Shown piece after piece: positions 17,576-26,287 of a stretch of 64,000 nt of DNA (position 1 is its first letter; the number at the start of each line of letters is the position of its first letter). The position numbers and the translations under genes were made by a program. The notes beneath the pieces were generated by a model. It saw only the letters and a program-made list of their open reading frames with translations, searched no databases and was not told where the DNA came from. Source of the DNA: UKL13-2 sp043744255 (GTDB lineage Bacteria > Pseudomonadota > Gammaproteobacteria > Burkholderiales > Usitatibacteraceae); NCBI GenBank assembly GCA_043744255.1, contig JAYTVA010000049.1:22252-86251 (forward strand), given 5' to 3'.

Positions 17576-20086
17576 TATCGACTGCAACCAGTGCCGTAGT
17601 TCTGTGACCGCCACCTCGTAGGCAAGTGCGCGTCCGTCTGCCTGCGCGCACGCAAATTCGCCATCGCCAACTGCGGTGCGTGCACGTTGCAGCAGCGGCA
17701 TCAGGTAGCCCTCATCGGCCGGGTCGCGATGCCGACCCATTTGCACCGTGTGGGTGGCCGACGCGCCATCGAAGCGTGCCGCCAGCAGCGGTTCATCACG
17801 AAATGCGGCCAGCCCGGCGCACACTTCCATCACCACCAGCCGCCCGCGTCGCGAGCCGAGCTCATCCGAGATCGCGAGTGATTCCAGAAGCATGTCGCGT
17901 ACCGGCGCGACCTTGCCGAGGCTGATCGAGACCATCGACAAATTATTCAGCGCGATCATCACCCGTAGCCGGTCGCCGATGCGGCGCGCACAGCGCAGCG
18001 CTTCTTCGTACAGGGGTACTGCAATTTGGAGCCGACCCTCCACGCGCTCTACCTCCGCCAGGCTGCCGGCAATCGGGCCGATGAGCGCGGCGTCGTCACC
18101 GCACTGGCGCGCGAGCGCCAACGCCTGCTCCATGTGCGCACGCGCCATTTGGTGAGCGCGCTGGTTCAACGCCACGTTGCCCAAACACATTAGTGCTTGG
18201 GCGACTTCGTCGTGCGCACCGAGTTCGCGGCCAATGGCAATGCTGTCATGAAGCGCAATCTCGGCTTCGGCGTACTGCCCCCGGTAGAAACACAGCCAGC
18301 CCAAGTGCCGCATCGCCTGGCAGCGGTGAAGGTCACGCAGTTGTGCATCCGGGCGGGCGAGGGCGTCGGTGGTGATCTGATGGCCGATGGTCAGGAGTCC
18401 GCGATTGAACCAGTACCGAACCAGCGCATGAACCAGACGCAGGCATTTTTTGCCGCCACCTTCTGCCTGCTCGCACGTGGCGTGTGCGGCGAGAAAATTT
18501 TCGCGATCCAGATCGAGCTGATTGAGCCACGAGCCTTGTTGCTCACCGCAGAGATGGGGTTTCGCGGCTTCCGCCATGTGCAAATAAAAATCGAGATGGC
18601 GTGCCCGCATCGTGGCGGCTTCGCCCGATGATTCCAACGCGCGCAGTGCGAAGTGGCGCATTGATTCCAGCAACCGATAGCGCACCGCGCCAGTGCTGTC
18701 GGTGTCAACCGCGACTAGCGATTTATCAACGAGGGCACCGAGATGGTCGAGCACCGCCCATTCATCAATCGTGGCATCGGCGGCGATCTGCTGCGCCGCT
18801 TCGAGCGCAAAACTGCCGGCCATCACGCCGAGACGGCGAAACACGATTTGTTGCGGGGGCGTCAACAGCGCGTGGCTCCATTCCAGTGCGGCACAGAGCG
18901 TGCGGTGACGGGGTGGCGCGAGACGCGAACCGTTGGTAAGCAGGCGCAGCCGCTCGCCCAATCGTGCGCGTAGCCCGTCCACACCGAGCAGCGGGATGCG
19001 CGCAGCGGCAAGCTCAATGGCCAGCGCGATGCCATCGAGGTGGCGACAGAGATCGACCACGGCGGCGACATTGGTCTCGGTCAGCGCGAATTCGGGATCG
19101 GCCGCCGATGCACGCGCTTCAAACAACATCACCGCGCCAGCGAGGCGCGCATCATCAAGCGTGTCGTGTGCGGGCAACGCCAGCGTGTCTAGGCGCCAGA
19201 CTTGTTCATCGGCAATCTTTAGTGCTTCCTGGCTGGTGGCGATGATGCGTGTGTTTGGCGCGGCGCGCAACAATGCCTCGACCAACACAGCGACATCGGC
19301 AAGCAGATGTTCGCAGTTGTCCAATACCAGCAGCATGCGGCTGCTTTGTAGCTTTTCAACCATCGCCGCGAGTGCAGTGCCCGCGCCCAGCGTGATATGC
19401 AACGCTCCGGCAACGGTGCTGACAATGAGCGCCCCATCGCGCAGTGCGGCGAGTTCAATGAACCACACGCCTTCAGCAAATGCATTGTTGGCCAGATACG
19501 CGGGATCGCGCAACGCCGCGTGGGCGGCTGCCAACGCGAGGCGCGTCTTGCCGATCCCGGCGGCACCGACCAAGGTGACCAGTCGATGCGAATTCAGCAA
19601 CGCACTAAGCGTGGCCAGCTCTTGATCGCGCCCAAACAGGGGTGGCAACTCGGCGGCCAGGTTGGTTGGACACGGCGCGGGCAGACATGAATCATTGGCG
19701 GCAGGGGTTTCCGTCAATGCTGCGGTGAATCGATAGCCGCGCCCGGGAAGGGTGGTGATGGCCTGCGTGCCCAAGTGTTTGCGCAGTTTGCACACTTGCA
19801 CTTGCAGATTATTTTCTTCAACGATCACGCCCGGCCAGACCAAATCGAACAGTTCGTCCTTATCGACTAAGCGATCACGGCGTTCGATCAGGACCAGCAA
19901 CAGATCAAATGCGCGCGCCCCGATCGCCGCTGGTTTTCCATCCACCAGCAATACCCGCTCGGCGAGCCTGACTTCACATTTGCCAAAAAAATATTGCCCA
20001 TGTACCAGTGGCTCACCGCTGGCGGGCACCACGTGGCCACCGGAGTGTTGCATGCTCGCCGACAAATGAGTGTGTGCGAAATTCAT
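17570..20086 (-). CDS. Winged-helix STAND ATPase transcriptional regulator
   Basis: An 838-residue multi-domain protein. Residues about 30-125 form an OmpR-type winged helix (Trans_Reg_C): a beta-hairpin, ARAFDLLLVLIERRDRLVDK and GRGYRF. Next comes an AP/STAND NTPase with Walker A GAAGIGKT near residue 174 and Walker B LLVLDNCEH near 250. The C-terminal half is helical TPR-like repeats that likely sense a ligand or partner. The architecture matches predicted ATPase/winged-helix regulators where nucleotide-dependent oligomerisation controls DNA binding. No target is evident. It is transcribed away from the small membrane-protein genes, which could be under its control. The exact start (20086 or an ATG 11 codons later) is uncertain. 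Confidence 0.8.
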   Translation of the reverse strand: MNFAHTHLSASMQHSGGHVVPASGEPLVHGQYFFGKCEVRLAERVLLVDGKPAAIGARAFDLLLVLIERRDRLVDKDELFDLVWPGVIVEENNLQVQVCKLRKHLGTQAITTLPGRGYRFTAALTETPAANDSCLPAPCPTNLAAELPPLFGRDQELATLSALLNSHRLVTLVGAAGIGKTRLALAAAHAALRDPAYLANNAFAEGVWFIELAALRDGALIVSTVAGALHITLGAGTALAAMVEKLQSSRMLLVLDNCEHLLADVAVLVEALLRAAPNTRIIATSQEALKIADEQVWRLDTLALPAHDTLDDARLAGAVMLFEARASAADPEFALTETNVAAVVDLCRHLDGIALAIELAAARIPLLGVDGLRARLGERLRLLTNGSRLAPPRHRTLCAALEWSHALLTPPQQIVFRRLGVMAGSFALEAAQQIAADATIDEWAVLDHLGALVDKSLVAVDTDSTGAVRYRLLESMRHFALRALESSGEAATMRARHLDFYLHMAEAAKPHLCGEQQGSWLNQLDLDRENFLAAHATCEQAEGGGKKCLRLVHALVRYWFNRGLLTIGHQITTDALARPDAQLRDLHRCQAMRHLGWLCFYRGQYAEAEIALHDSIAIGRELGAHDEVAQALMCLGNVALNQRAHQMARAHMEQALALARQCGDDAALIGPIAGSLAEVERVEGRLQIAVPLYEEALRCARRIGDRLRVMIALNNLSMVSISLGKVAPVRDMLLESLAISDELGSRRGRLVVMEVCAGLAAFRDEPLLAARFDGASATHTVQMGRHRDPADEGYLMPLLQRARTAVGDGEFACAQADGRALAYEVAVTELRHWLQSIS

Positions 20087-20194
20087 AACAATTCAGAAGA
20101 ATTTTCAGTCCGATAAATGGCTAAAGCCGTTGGTATCACGCATAGTCCAGCCCTCAGGTACTTACCCCACCACGCCAACGCAAGGGGGATTCAA

Positions 20195-20380
20195 ATGCAT
20201 CCGGAACCCGACTTCGAACCCGCGCCACCGTTGTTGCGTATTGCCTCTGCCGCCATCGCGCTGCTCGCCACCATTGTTACCGCGATGTTCATCGACATGC
20301 TGTCGGCGGATGGTGATGGCCTGCTGCAACCCGCGCAGGAGGTGAACCAGCAGAGGATGACGCCACTGGAATCGGACTAA
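20195..20380 (+). CDS. Small single-span membrane protein
   Basis: 61 residues starting at an ATG 8 nt after AAGGGGGA. One transmembrane helix covers about residues 14-34, followed by an acidic tail. Upstream in-frame codons lack a ribosome-binding site. It is divergent from the STAND regulator and 46 bp before the next membrane protein. Function unknown. Confidence 0.5.
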   Translation: MHPEPDFEPAPPLLRIASAAIALLATIVTAMFIDMLSADGDGLLQPAQEVNQQRMTPLESD

Positions 20381-20426
20381 GCATCGCCACACGTCGAATA
20401 CTTTTAACACCACAGGGAGGGCGACC

Positions 20427-20921
20427 ATGAATCTGTTTATTGCTGCTGCCGCGATGAGTTTTTCCGTTGCTGCGTTCCACATTGCCGATGCCTTGATGGT
20501 CGCGCCGCATACGTCGATAGACCCGGGAACTTTCGGGTTACTGTCGCCTGCGTTGCAGAGTTTGGTATGGGCTGCCATGTTTACCCTCTGGGGTCTGTAC
20601 GCGCTCGCGGCTGCGCATCGTATTGGTCGATTGCCGTTCATGCGCCATGCACTTTATGGCATCGGTGGCGCCTACTTCACACGCGGACTGTTGTCGATTC
20701 CACAACTGTTTGGTTACAACCTTTTTTCGGCAGACGTGGCCGTGACCACACCCGATTTACTGCTCTCGTTTCTAGCGCTCGCCATCGGCGTGCTCCACTT
20801 GTTAGCACTCGAGCTTCGCGCCCGCGCCTGCGAAAAAAACCACCTGCATTTGCTGACACATCCCCATGCAAATGCGCCAAGTATTGAGATGGTTAGTTTG
20901 CAGGAACAGAAAACAGGCTAG
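20427..20921 (+). CDS. Four-helix integral membrane protein, unknown
   Basis: 164 residues after a GGGAGGG ribosome-binding site. Four hydrophobic segments are visible (about residues 2-25, 40-62, 70-95 and 105-127), followed by a polar histidine-rich C-terminal tail. No family is recognised. It follows the 61-residue membrane protein closely and may share its transcript. Copy C of the dispersed palindromic repeat follows its stop codon. Confidence 0.6.
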   Translation: MNLFIAAAAMSFSVAAFHIADALMVAPHTSIDPGTFGLLSPALQSLVWAAMFTLWGLYALAAAHRIGRLPFMRHALYGIGGAYFTRGLLSIPQLFGYNLFSADVAVTTPDLLLSFLALAIGVLHLLALELRARACEKNHLHLLTHPHANAPSIEMVSLQEQKTG

Positions 20922-20936
20922 TCCTCTAAGGACGAC

Positions 20937-20959
20937 CCTGCAATACTCCGTTCGGAGTA
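20937..20959 (-). repeat. Dispersed palindromic repeat, copy C (inverted)
   Basis: TACTCCGTTCGGAGTA at 20944-20959 is the reverse complement of the copy B palindrome. The adjoining core reads GGAGTATTGCAGG on the minus strand, one base different from copies A and B. Confidence 0.65.
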
Positions 20960-21093
20960 CAACTTACCCGTGATTGAGCAGGCATTTCCGTGCAAACGAT
21001 TGCAATCCCGAGCGTGCCGCAAAGAGCTAGAGTTGCGGTTGCAGACGTATGCCACGTCGCACCTTTGTCGCCATCATTTCTCGGGAGAAGAAT

Positions 21094-21660
21094 GTGAGTG
21101 CAATCCTTCAACTTTGGTTACCGATTCTTGCCACAGCCGCATTGATTTTTGTCGCCAGCAGTTTGATTCACATGGTGTTCAAATGGCACAACGCCGATTA
21201 CAAACAGCTCGCGAATGAGGATGAGGTACGTACCGCGATTCGCAGTGGCACACCGAAGCCGGGTCAGTACGTATTGCCGCATTGTGCAGACATGAAAGAG
21301 ATGCAGGGCACCGAGATGCGCAAGAAATATGTTGAAGGCCCGATTGCCTTCATGACAGTGCGTGCGAATGGGGTGCCGACGATGGGGGCAGCACTGACGC
21401 AGTGGTTCATCTATACCATCGTAATCGCCACCATCGCAGGCGCGGTGGCGCTACAGACCTATGGCTTGAAAGGCCCGGCCAGCCATGCCGCGCATTTGGT
21501 CGGCATGATGAGTTTGTTGGCTTACGCGGGCGGTAGCATCCAGGCCGGCATTTGGATGGGGAAACCTTGGGGCAGCGTGGCCAAGGATGTGCTCGACGCA
21601 GTGATTTACGCAACCATTAGCGCACAGGCGTTTATGTGGTTGTGGCCATCCTCAGCGTGA
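21094..21660 (+). CDS. Integral membrane protein, unknown
   Basis: 188 residues from a GTG 8 nt after CGGGAGAA. An ATG at 21049 in the same frame lacks a ribosome-binding site. There is an N-terminal helix (residues 6-28), a polar loop of about 75 residues with a PHCADMKEM segment, then three more helices. The pattern of one helix, a soluble loop and three helices is regular, but the family is not recognised. It is convergent with the anti-sigma gene, 4 bp apart. Confidence 0.6.
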   Translation: MSAILQLWLPILATAALIFVASSLIHMVFKWHNADYKQLANEDEVRTAIRSGTPKPGQYVLPHCADMKEMQGTEMRKKYVEGPIAFMTVRANGVPTMGAALTQWFIYTIVIATIAGAVALQTYGLKGPASHAAHLVGMMSLLAYAGGSIQAGIWMGKPWGSVAKDVLDAVIYATISAQAFMWLWPSSA

Positions 21661-21664
21661 TGAT

Positions 21665-22459
21665 TTACGGGTTCAACTGCTTGTAAACCGTAGTCGCAAT
21701 CACCTGCAACTCGGCGCGCGGAATGTCACCAGAAAGCGCATAGCCAAATGGCCCGTCGACCCAGTAAAACACGCCGATGCCACGCTCGTCATAAAACCGG
21801 AACGCGGTATCAGTGCCCGCACTTTGTTTGCGCGCGAGCATCAACGTGAGCCGCTTGCCGGCTGCGTTTTGATACATGAATTGCGCGACCGGTGCGTCGT
21901 CACCCGGCAGCATGCGCCCGCCCATCAGTTCGTATCCTTGCGCGCTCAATCTGGCCGGCTTGATTGCGTTGCCCAAGCGTTTTGACAGCCATGTGAACAG
22001 GTGCGCTTCGTCTTGCACCGTCACTTCGACGGGGTGCCGCACTTCGGGCGTGTAGGCGGCGTGGGCGAGGATTGCTTGGCGTGGAAAATTTGAGGTGGGC
22101 GTGGTCGCGATGGTCGCGCGTCTTGCCATGGCGCCGACGTTGTTATTCGCCGTCCACGAATGCGCCATCCAGCCGATCACTGTGCCTACGGCCAATGCGG
22201 CTACCGATGCCGCGAGCAAGGCGCGCTTGGGCTGCCGGTCGCGGTCGAGTTCACGCGTCAAGCGTGCGGGAATTGGCTCGGTGAGCACACGATCAAAATA
22301 GCCGTGCAGCGCTGCATTGAGCGCGCGCATTTTCTGTACGCGCAGCAGCTCATCTGGCTGGGTGGTGAGCCATCCCTCAACGCGTTCGCGTTGCGCGGGT
22401 GGCAACGCGCCATCGATGTAGCGTTGCAAATCCTCTTCGGTGATGGTGGTGTCGTTCAT
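21665..22459 (-). CDS. Anti-sigma factor for the adjacent ECF sigma factor
   Basis: 264 residues. An N-terminal helical domain (TEEDLQRYIDGALP, residues 7-20, then a second helix) matches the anti-sigma domain that clamps ECF sigma factors. A single transmembrane helix lies near residues 80-97, followed by a periplasmic domain of about 165 residues, presumably the sensor. The zinc-binding HxxxCxxC of ZAS-type anti-sigma factors is absent, so it is a non-zinc RsiW/ChrR-like variant. It starts 10 bp after the sigma gene stop. The periplasmic signal that releases sigma is unknown. Confidence 0.75.
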   Translation of the reverse strand: MNDTTITEEDLQRYIDGALPPAQRERVEGWLTTQPDELLRVQKMRALNAALHGYFDRVLTEPIPARLTRELDRDRQPKRALLAASVAALAVGTVIGWMAHSWTANNNVGAMARRATIATTPTSNFPRQAILAHAAYTPEVRHPVEVTVQDEAHLFTWLSKRLGNAIKPARLSAQGYELMGGRMLPGDDAPVAQFMYQNAAGKRLTLMLARKQSAGTDTAFRFYDERGIGVFYWVDGPFGYALSGDIPRAELQVIATTVYKQLNP

Positions 22460-22469
22460 GATCGTGGTC

Positions 22470-23024
22470 CTATTTAATAACGCGCAGTGACGCCGGGTTC
22501 TCGCCGGTGATTTTCTCGATGGGTAGCGTGCCGTTCATCAGTTGTACCAAGCGCTGGCGACCACGAGACAGGCGCGACATCACCGTCCCTACTGGTATAC
22601 CCAACGATTGCGCAACGTCTTCATACGACAGCTCTTCCAGCCCAATCAATAGCAATACTTCGCGTTGCTCGTATGAGACTTGTTGCAGGCATTGCGCCAA
22701 GTCTCGAATCACACCATCGTTGCGAGGTCGATCAGCGATGGCTTCCAGTTCGGATTGTTCAATCAGTTGCATGTTCTGGCGCTCGCGCGAACGCACCTGA
22801 TTGATAAACACGTTATGCATGATGGTAAACAGCCACGCGCGCAGGTCGGATTCCTGCTTCCACAATGAAAACTTTTCCATCGCGCGCGCGAGCGTGTCTT
22901 GCACCAAATCGTCCGCAGCCGAGGCATCGCCCGTGAGCGCCCGCGCGTAGCGACGCAGGCGCGGGATCCATTGAACAAGCGCCTCGGTGTGCATGCGGAT
23001 ACTATTTGGCAACGCGCCAAACAT
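22470..23024 (-). CDS. ECF-type RNA polymerase sigma factor
   Basis: 184 residues from the ATG at 23024, or 174 from an ATG at 22994. Region 2 is clear: ADDLVQDTLARAMEKF and the -10 recognition helix LRAWLFTIMHNVFINQVR. Region 4 is also clear: LSYEDVAQSLGIPVGTVMSR, a helix-turn-helix for -35 recognition. Regions 1 and 3 are lacking, as in the ECF group. The ATG at 23024 overlaps the upstream lipoprotein gene by 23 bp. The operon order is COG4315 lipoprotein, sigma, anti-sigma. This arrangement suggests sigma drives its own operon, and a GGAATAA element upstream is compatible with that. Confidence 0.85.
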   Translation of the reverse strand: MFGALPNSIRMHTEALVQWIPRLRRYARALTGDASAADDLVQDTLARAMEKFSLWKQESDLRAWLFTIMHNVFINQVRSRERQNMQLIEQSELEAIADRPRNDGVIRDLAQCLQQVSYEQREVLLLIGLEELSYEDVAQSLGIPVGTVMSRLSRGRQRLVQLMNGTLPIEKITGENPASLRVIK

Positions 23025-23418
23025 TGTTGACACCGTCACCAGTCTTGTCGCCGGGCTTCTGGTCTTTGATCCACAAATAGAGCGGCTTGCCCTGGTAGGC
23101 GAGCTGTTTGTTGCCGTCGTCGCGGGTGACCGCACTGTAATCGCCAGCAGCGGCTTCGCTACCCGCCATCACTGGCGGCCAGTTGATGGCGCATTGGCCG
23201 TTGCACACGCTCTTGCCATTGCCCGCTTGGTCGCGGTCGAAGGTGTAGAGCGTCATGCCGGCCGCATTGGTGAGGGTGCCATCGGCGGCGAGTTTGATTT
23301 GCGAAGGGGTGACGGGTGCGGTAGTCGCGCAGCCGACAAGGAATGCCGAATACGCGATAGCCACAAAGGTACGGCGATAGGTACCGCGCAAGGTGCTGCG
23401 ATTGAGTGCGAAATTCAT
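23002..23418 (-). CDS. COG4315-type repeat lipoprotein
   Basis: 138 residues from the ATG after GGGAGAAACG. The signal peptide ends in the lipobox FLVGC. The mature part carries the COG4315 pattern of two related repeats: GMTLYTFDRDQAGNGKSVC with GQCAINWPP, then GKPLYLWIKDQKPGD at the end. These secreted lipoproteins are often encoded beside ECF sigma factors; their biochemical role is unknown. It is the first gene of the sigma operon, so it may be the main regulon product or the sensor input. Confidence 0.75.
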   Translation of the reverse strand: MNFALNRSTLRGTYRRTFVAIAYSAFLVGCATTAPVTPSQIKLAADGTLTNAAGMTLYTFDRDQAGNGKSVCNGQCAINWPPVMAGSEAAAGDYSAVTRDDGNKQLAYQGKPLYLWIKDQKPGDKTGDGVNNVWRVAK

Positions 23419-23505
23419 CAACGTTTCTCCCGAAGATTATTGGCTCGCTCCCGCTCAGTGGCGGGTGGCGAGAATTAGGCAAGCACTACTCTGCCGACCT
23501 CATTG

Positions 23506-23535
23506 GAGTAAACAACTGTGACGTGAAATTATTCC
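23506..23535 (-). promoter_or_regulatory. Putative ECF-type promoter for the sigma operon
   Basis: On the minus strand GGAATAA (23529-23535) is followed after 16 nt by TTTAC. GGAA-type -35 elements are typical of ECF promoters. The site lies about 90 bp upstream of the first gene, and a stem-loop (about 23443-23472) lies in the leader. Assignment is by pattern only. Confidence 0.35.
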
Positions 23536-23580
23536 GCGATACGAAAAATAAAGGTGTGTGACTAAAAACTTGAATTGCCT

Positions 23581-23606
23581 GAAACCCCCCGCCAATAGGG
23601 GGTTTC
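23581..23606. terminator. Intrinsic terminator hairpin
   Basis: A 9-bp stem, GAAACCCCC paired with GGGGGTTTC, has an 8-nt loop and is followed on the plus strand by TCTCTT. It lies 20 bp past the stop of the minus-strand GlsB/YeaQ gene and upstream of the sigma operon, so it probably insulates the two minus-strand units. Confidence 0.6.
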
Positions 23607-23625
23607 TCTTAATCAGCCAAGGCGA

Positions 23626-23877
23626 TTAGTGAAAATAGCGCCACGCGAGCAGCGCGATCAATGCACCGATCACGGACATGAAAAAACCGGCTGGGTGAAA
23701 CGCCGCACCATCGGCAGGCTTACTAAAAATGCGACTGATACCGCCACCGATGAACGAGCCGACGATGCCAAGGACGCCGGTCATCAGGATCCCCATGCTG
23801 TCGGCTCCGGGCAGCAGAAAGCGGGCCACAGCGCCAGCGACGATTCCGACGATAAACATCCAGAGTAAATGCAGCAT
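23626..23877 (-). CDS. GlsB/YeaQ/YmgE family stress-response membrane protein
   Basis: 83 residues from the ATG after CAGGAGAACC. It has the three-helix pattern of the transglycosylase-associated (GlsB/YeaQ) family: an N-terminal helix with GIVAGAVARFLLPG, a glycine-rich middle segment GILMTGVLGIVGSFIGGGI, and a C-terminal helix. These are small inner-membrane proteins often induced by stress. Proximity to an ECF sigma operon makes stress control plausible, but a terminator separates them. Confidence 0.85.
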   Translation of the reverse strand: MLHLLWMFIVGIVAGAVARFLLPGADSMGILMTGVLGIVGSFIGGGISRIFSKPADGAAFHPAGFFMSVIGALIALLAWRYFH

Positions 23878-23977
23878 GATTGGTTCTCCTGAGTTATTTG
23901 AGATGGGTGCGTAAAAACTGAACGTCAACTATAGCGCACCATGTTTTCTGTTGTCGAAGTAAGCAAGAGGTGCAGTT

Positions 23978-24274
23978 TCAACTTTTGTGTCGTCTCGTGC
24001 TAGAAAGTGACTCGCGCTGATCCTTCCAGTTCCACCACTTCAACTTTTCAGCCTCGTGGCTCACGTTCGATGCGTAGTACACCGCGCACCGGAACACATA
24101 CAACACACAGCGATCCTGTTTCACGCCGGTCGATTTGCACAATTGGTCGTAGAGTTGTTGCGGGCTGCGCCCATTCAATTGCGCGACACGGGCGATGCCG
24201 AGGCCAATCAAATCCTGTGCGATGGACACGCCCACGCCGGGAATTTTTTCAAGCTCTGATTTATTAGATGCCAT
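23978..24274 (-). CDS. Helix-hairpin-helix protein (Cdd1/TfoX C-terminal-like)
   Basis: 98 residues from the ATG at 24274. The core is a helix-hairpin-helix: KIPGVGVSIAQDLIGLGI followed by LNGRSPQQLYDQLC, and then a DRCVLYVFRCAVYYA helix. This is the pattern of the small pathogenicity-locus (Cdd1) / TfoX C-terminal family. HhH motifs bind DNA non-specifically or proteins. The start overlaps the end of the upstream glyoxalase-fold gene by 11 bp, implying translational coupling. Function unknown. Confidence 0.7.
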   Translation of the reverse strand: MASNKSELEKIPGVGVSIAQDLIGLGIARVAQLNGRSPQQLYDQLCKSTGVKQDRCVLYVFRCAVYYASNVSHEAEKLKWWNWKDQRESLSSTRRHKS

Positions 24275-24617
24275 CGCCGAGTTTGAAATGCGGGTTTTCA
24301 ATAATGCCGATGACATTACCAAACGGATCAATCACACTCGCCGTTTTGATGCCATCGCCCACATCCATGATCGCATCGTTGGCCGTCGCGCCCTCGGCAA
24401 GCAATTGCGCAAACACCTCGCCGATATTGGCGACTCCCCAATATGTCGCCACGCCGTCACCATCCGGCAACAACCCCAATTCATAGCCACCGACGTTAAA
24501 GCCAACGTAAAACGGCTGATCGAAATAGGGCGCGTGACCGACGACTTTTGTGTACCAAGCTTTGGCTTCGTCAAGGTTGCTGACGTGATAGATGACGGTG
24601 CGGAGTCCTTGGAACAT
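24264..24617 (-). CDS. VOC (glyoxalase/bleomycin-resistance fold) protein
   Basis: 117 residues from the ATG at 24617. The beta-alpha-beta-beta-beta modules of the vicinal oxygen chelate fold are visible: TVIYHVSNLDEAKAWYTKVV at the start, then YELGLLPDGDG, and DPFGNVIGIIENP as the last strand. Candidate metal ligands are His11 and the glutamate of GIIENP. The substrate is unknown; it may be a lyase, dioxygenase or binding protein. It is coupled to the helix-hairpin-helix gene and divergent from the tubulin-like operon. Confidence 0.8.
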   Translation of the reverse strand: MFQGLRTVIYHVSNLDEAKAWYTKVVGHAPYFDQPFYVGFNVGGYELGLLPDGDGVATYWGVANIGEVFAQLLAEGATANDAIMDVGDGIKTASVIDPFGNVIGIIENPHFKLGDGI

Positions 24618-24783
24618 GGGGGTCGCTCGGTGTGGTGAGTACGAATCGTAGCACTGCCGATGGCCTTGCGTCGCTACGCGCCGTCGGCCGCTCGGGGACG
24701 GATTGACCAACCGTGTTTGGCTATACTGTCAGGCTTCCGATTACCTGCATTTTTGCCGCAACGCATGGCGCACTCTTATCATC

Positions 24784-26274
24784 GTGGACGATAACAAAAA
24801 CGAAGTCTGGGAATTCGGTCGGGAACGATGGATTCGTGATCTGAAGTCGGGGCGTTTTTCGCTACGCGACTATCAGGATCGTGCGGTCAATTTCGCCGAT
24901 GTTGATGCCGAAGAAGTCGCAGCACTGTGCGCCGCGCGCAGGCTGCAAACCATTGATGAGCAGGTCACGTATCTGCCCGAGAGTTTCCATTTTTCCCCGA
25001 GCGATGGCGCGCGCTTGGCCGCAAGCGAGTCGCGTGTGTGCCCGCCGTGGGCATGCCCGTTCGGTGCCAGCGTGAGCGCGGGACGCAAGCATCCGGGCGG
25101 CCTGCGGCTGAGTGCCGATCCGCTGCGCTTACGCGCCGGGCTGGTGGCGACGGGCGATCCTGATCGCGTCATCCCGATGCCACCGCCGGGTCGCCACGAA
25201 TTCATGGTCGGTAAGTTTGGCTGCAAGGCATCGCGTTTGCTCGCGATCGACAATCAGCGCGGGCAACTTTTTTGCTTTCGCGAAACCAGCCAACGGTGGC
25301 AGGAATTGAAGCCGCAAAACTCATCAGCCAGTTTGCCGGTTTCGCAACTCGCCCCCGGCGCGTGGGCACCGTTTGCGCAAGACCTCGATGCGTCGCCATC
25401 ATTTCTGGTGCCCACCGATTACGGCATCGCCAAGGTCACTGTCAATTTGGTTGCAGGCACTTACGAATTGCGCACGGCATCGGCAGAAAAGTGCGTGGCC
25501 AGCCCAGCCGCGTGGCAGGGCGATATCTATTGTCTCGGCATGTTGTCAACAAACCAGCTTGGCGTGATTGCCGTCACGGCCGCCGAGGGTGAGCAATGGC
25601 GCGTCGTTGCGCGCTACCCAATCACCGGCGCAGTGGGTGAGGCCGAGTGGGGTCTGCCGGTGGTCGATAGCCGGCGGCTCATCTGGTCATCCGCTGCCGG
25701 CCAGATCGTGGTGCACCGTGATGACGGCAGCGCAGTTGAAGCTGAGTTAGTAGCGTGGCCATCGGGCTTTGCGCCGCAGTTTCGCTTCGGTGCGCCGCAC
25801 CACGCGGTCGATGGCAATTTGTGGCAACTCTGCTATCAGCACGACGAGGGCTATTACGCGTACATCGCGCTCGGCACCGACTTTCCCGATGTACACCGCA
25901 CCAGTTCCGCGAGGTTTGGTACCGGCATGTCCACGTTCAAACTTGAAACCCAACTCAAGGCCAACCCGTGGCTCGATCTTGAGCATGGCATGCACGCATC
26001 CGAAGACGATGTGATTCTGCCGCTACTGGAGTCTTTTTCGTCTGGGTATCTGATTGCAGTCTCGACACAAAGCACGCAGGCGCTCGACGTGGTGCTCGAC
26101 GATCCAGACAAGGTGTTCTGCAAATTTGAGTGGCATGGCCCGCGTGGGCGCAGTGCGTTCTACTCTGCGAAAATTGCCCGGCCATGGGAAACGCGCGTGT
26201 TCGGCTACGATGGACACCTGTTCCTGAGTCATTCAGAACTCAATGGCATCTTGGGGTGGAGATCGACGACGTGA
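24784..26274 (+). CDS. Unrecognised 496-residue protein opening the tubulin-like operon
   Basis: The most natural start is the GTG at 24784; the frame is open to a TTG at 24703, but a TATACT box at 24722-24727 makes that upstream stretch look like promoter and leader. There is no signal peptide or membrane helix. The N-terminal 60 residues are charged (WEFGRERWIRDLKSG). A cysteine-containing segment CPPWACPFG follows, and the remainder is repeated beta-strand with W and G, suggestive of a beta-propeller. No family is recognised. It lies 13 bp upstream of the vWA-like gene, so it very likely belongs to the same system. The cytoplasmic location is inferred. Confidence 0.6.
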   Translation: MDDNKNEVWEFGRERWIRDLKSGRFSLRDYQDRAVNFADVDAEEVAALCAARRLQTIDEQVTYLPESFHFSPSDGARLAASESRVCPPWACPFGASVSAGRKHPGGLRLSADPLRLRAGLVATGDPDRVIPMPPPGRHEFMVGKFGCKASRLLAIDNQRGQLFCFRETSQRWQELKPQNSSASLPVSQLAPGAWAPFAQDLDASPSFLVPTDYGIAKVTVNLVAGTYELRTASAEKCVASPAAWQGDIYCLGMLSTNQLGVIAVTAAEGEQWRVVARYPITGAVGEAEWGLPVVDSRRLIWSSAAGQIVVHRDDGSAVEAELVAWPSGFAPQFRFGAPHHAVDGNLWQLCYQHDEGYYAYIALGTDFPDVHRTSSARFGTGMSTFKLETQLKANPWLDLEHGMHASEDDVILPLLESFSSGYLIAVSTQSTQALDVVLDDPDKVFCKFEWHGPRGRSAFYSAKIARPWETRVFGYDGHLFLSHSELNGILGWRSTT

Positions 26275-26287
26275 GGGTAATGACGTA

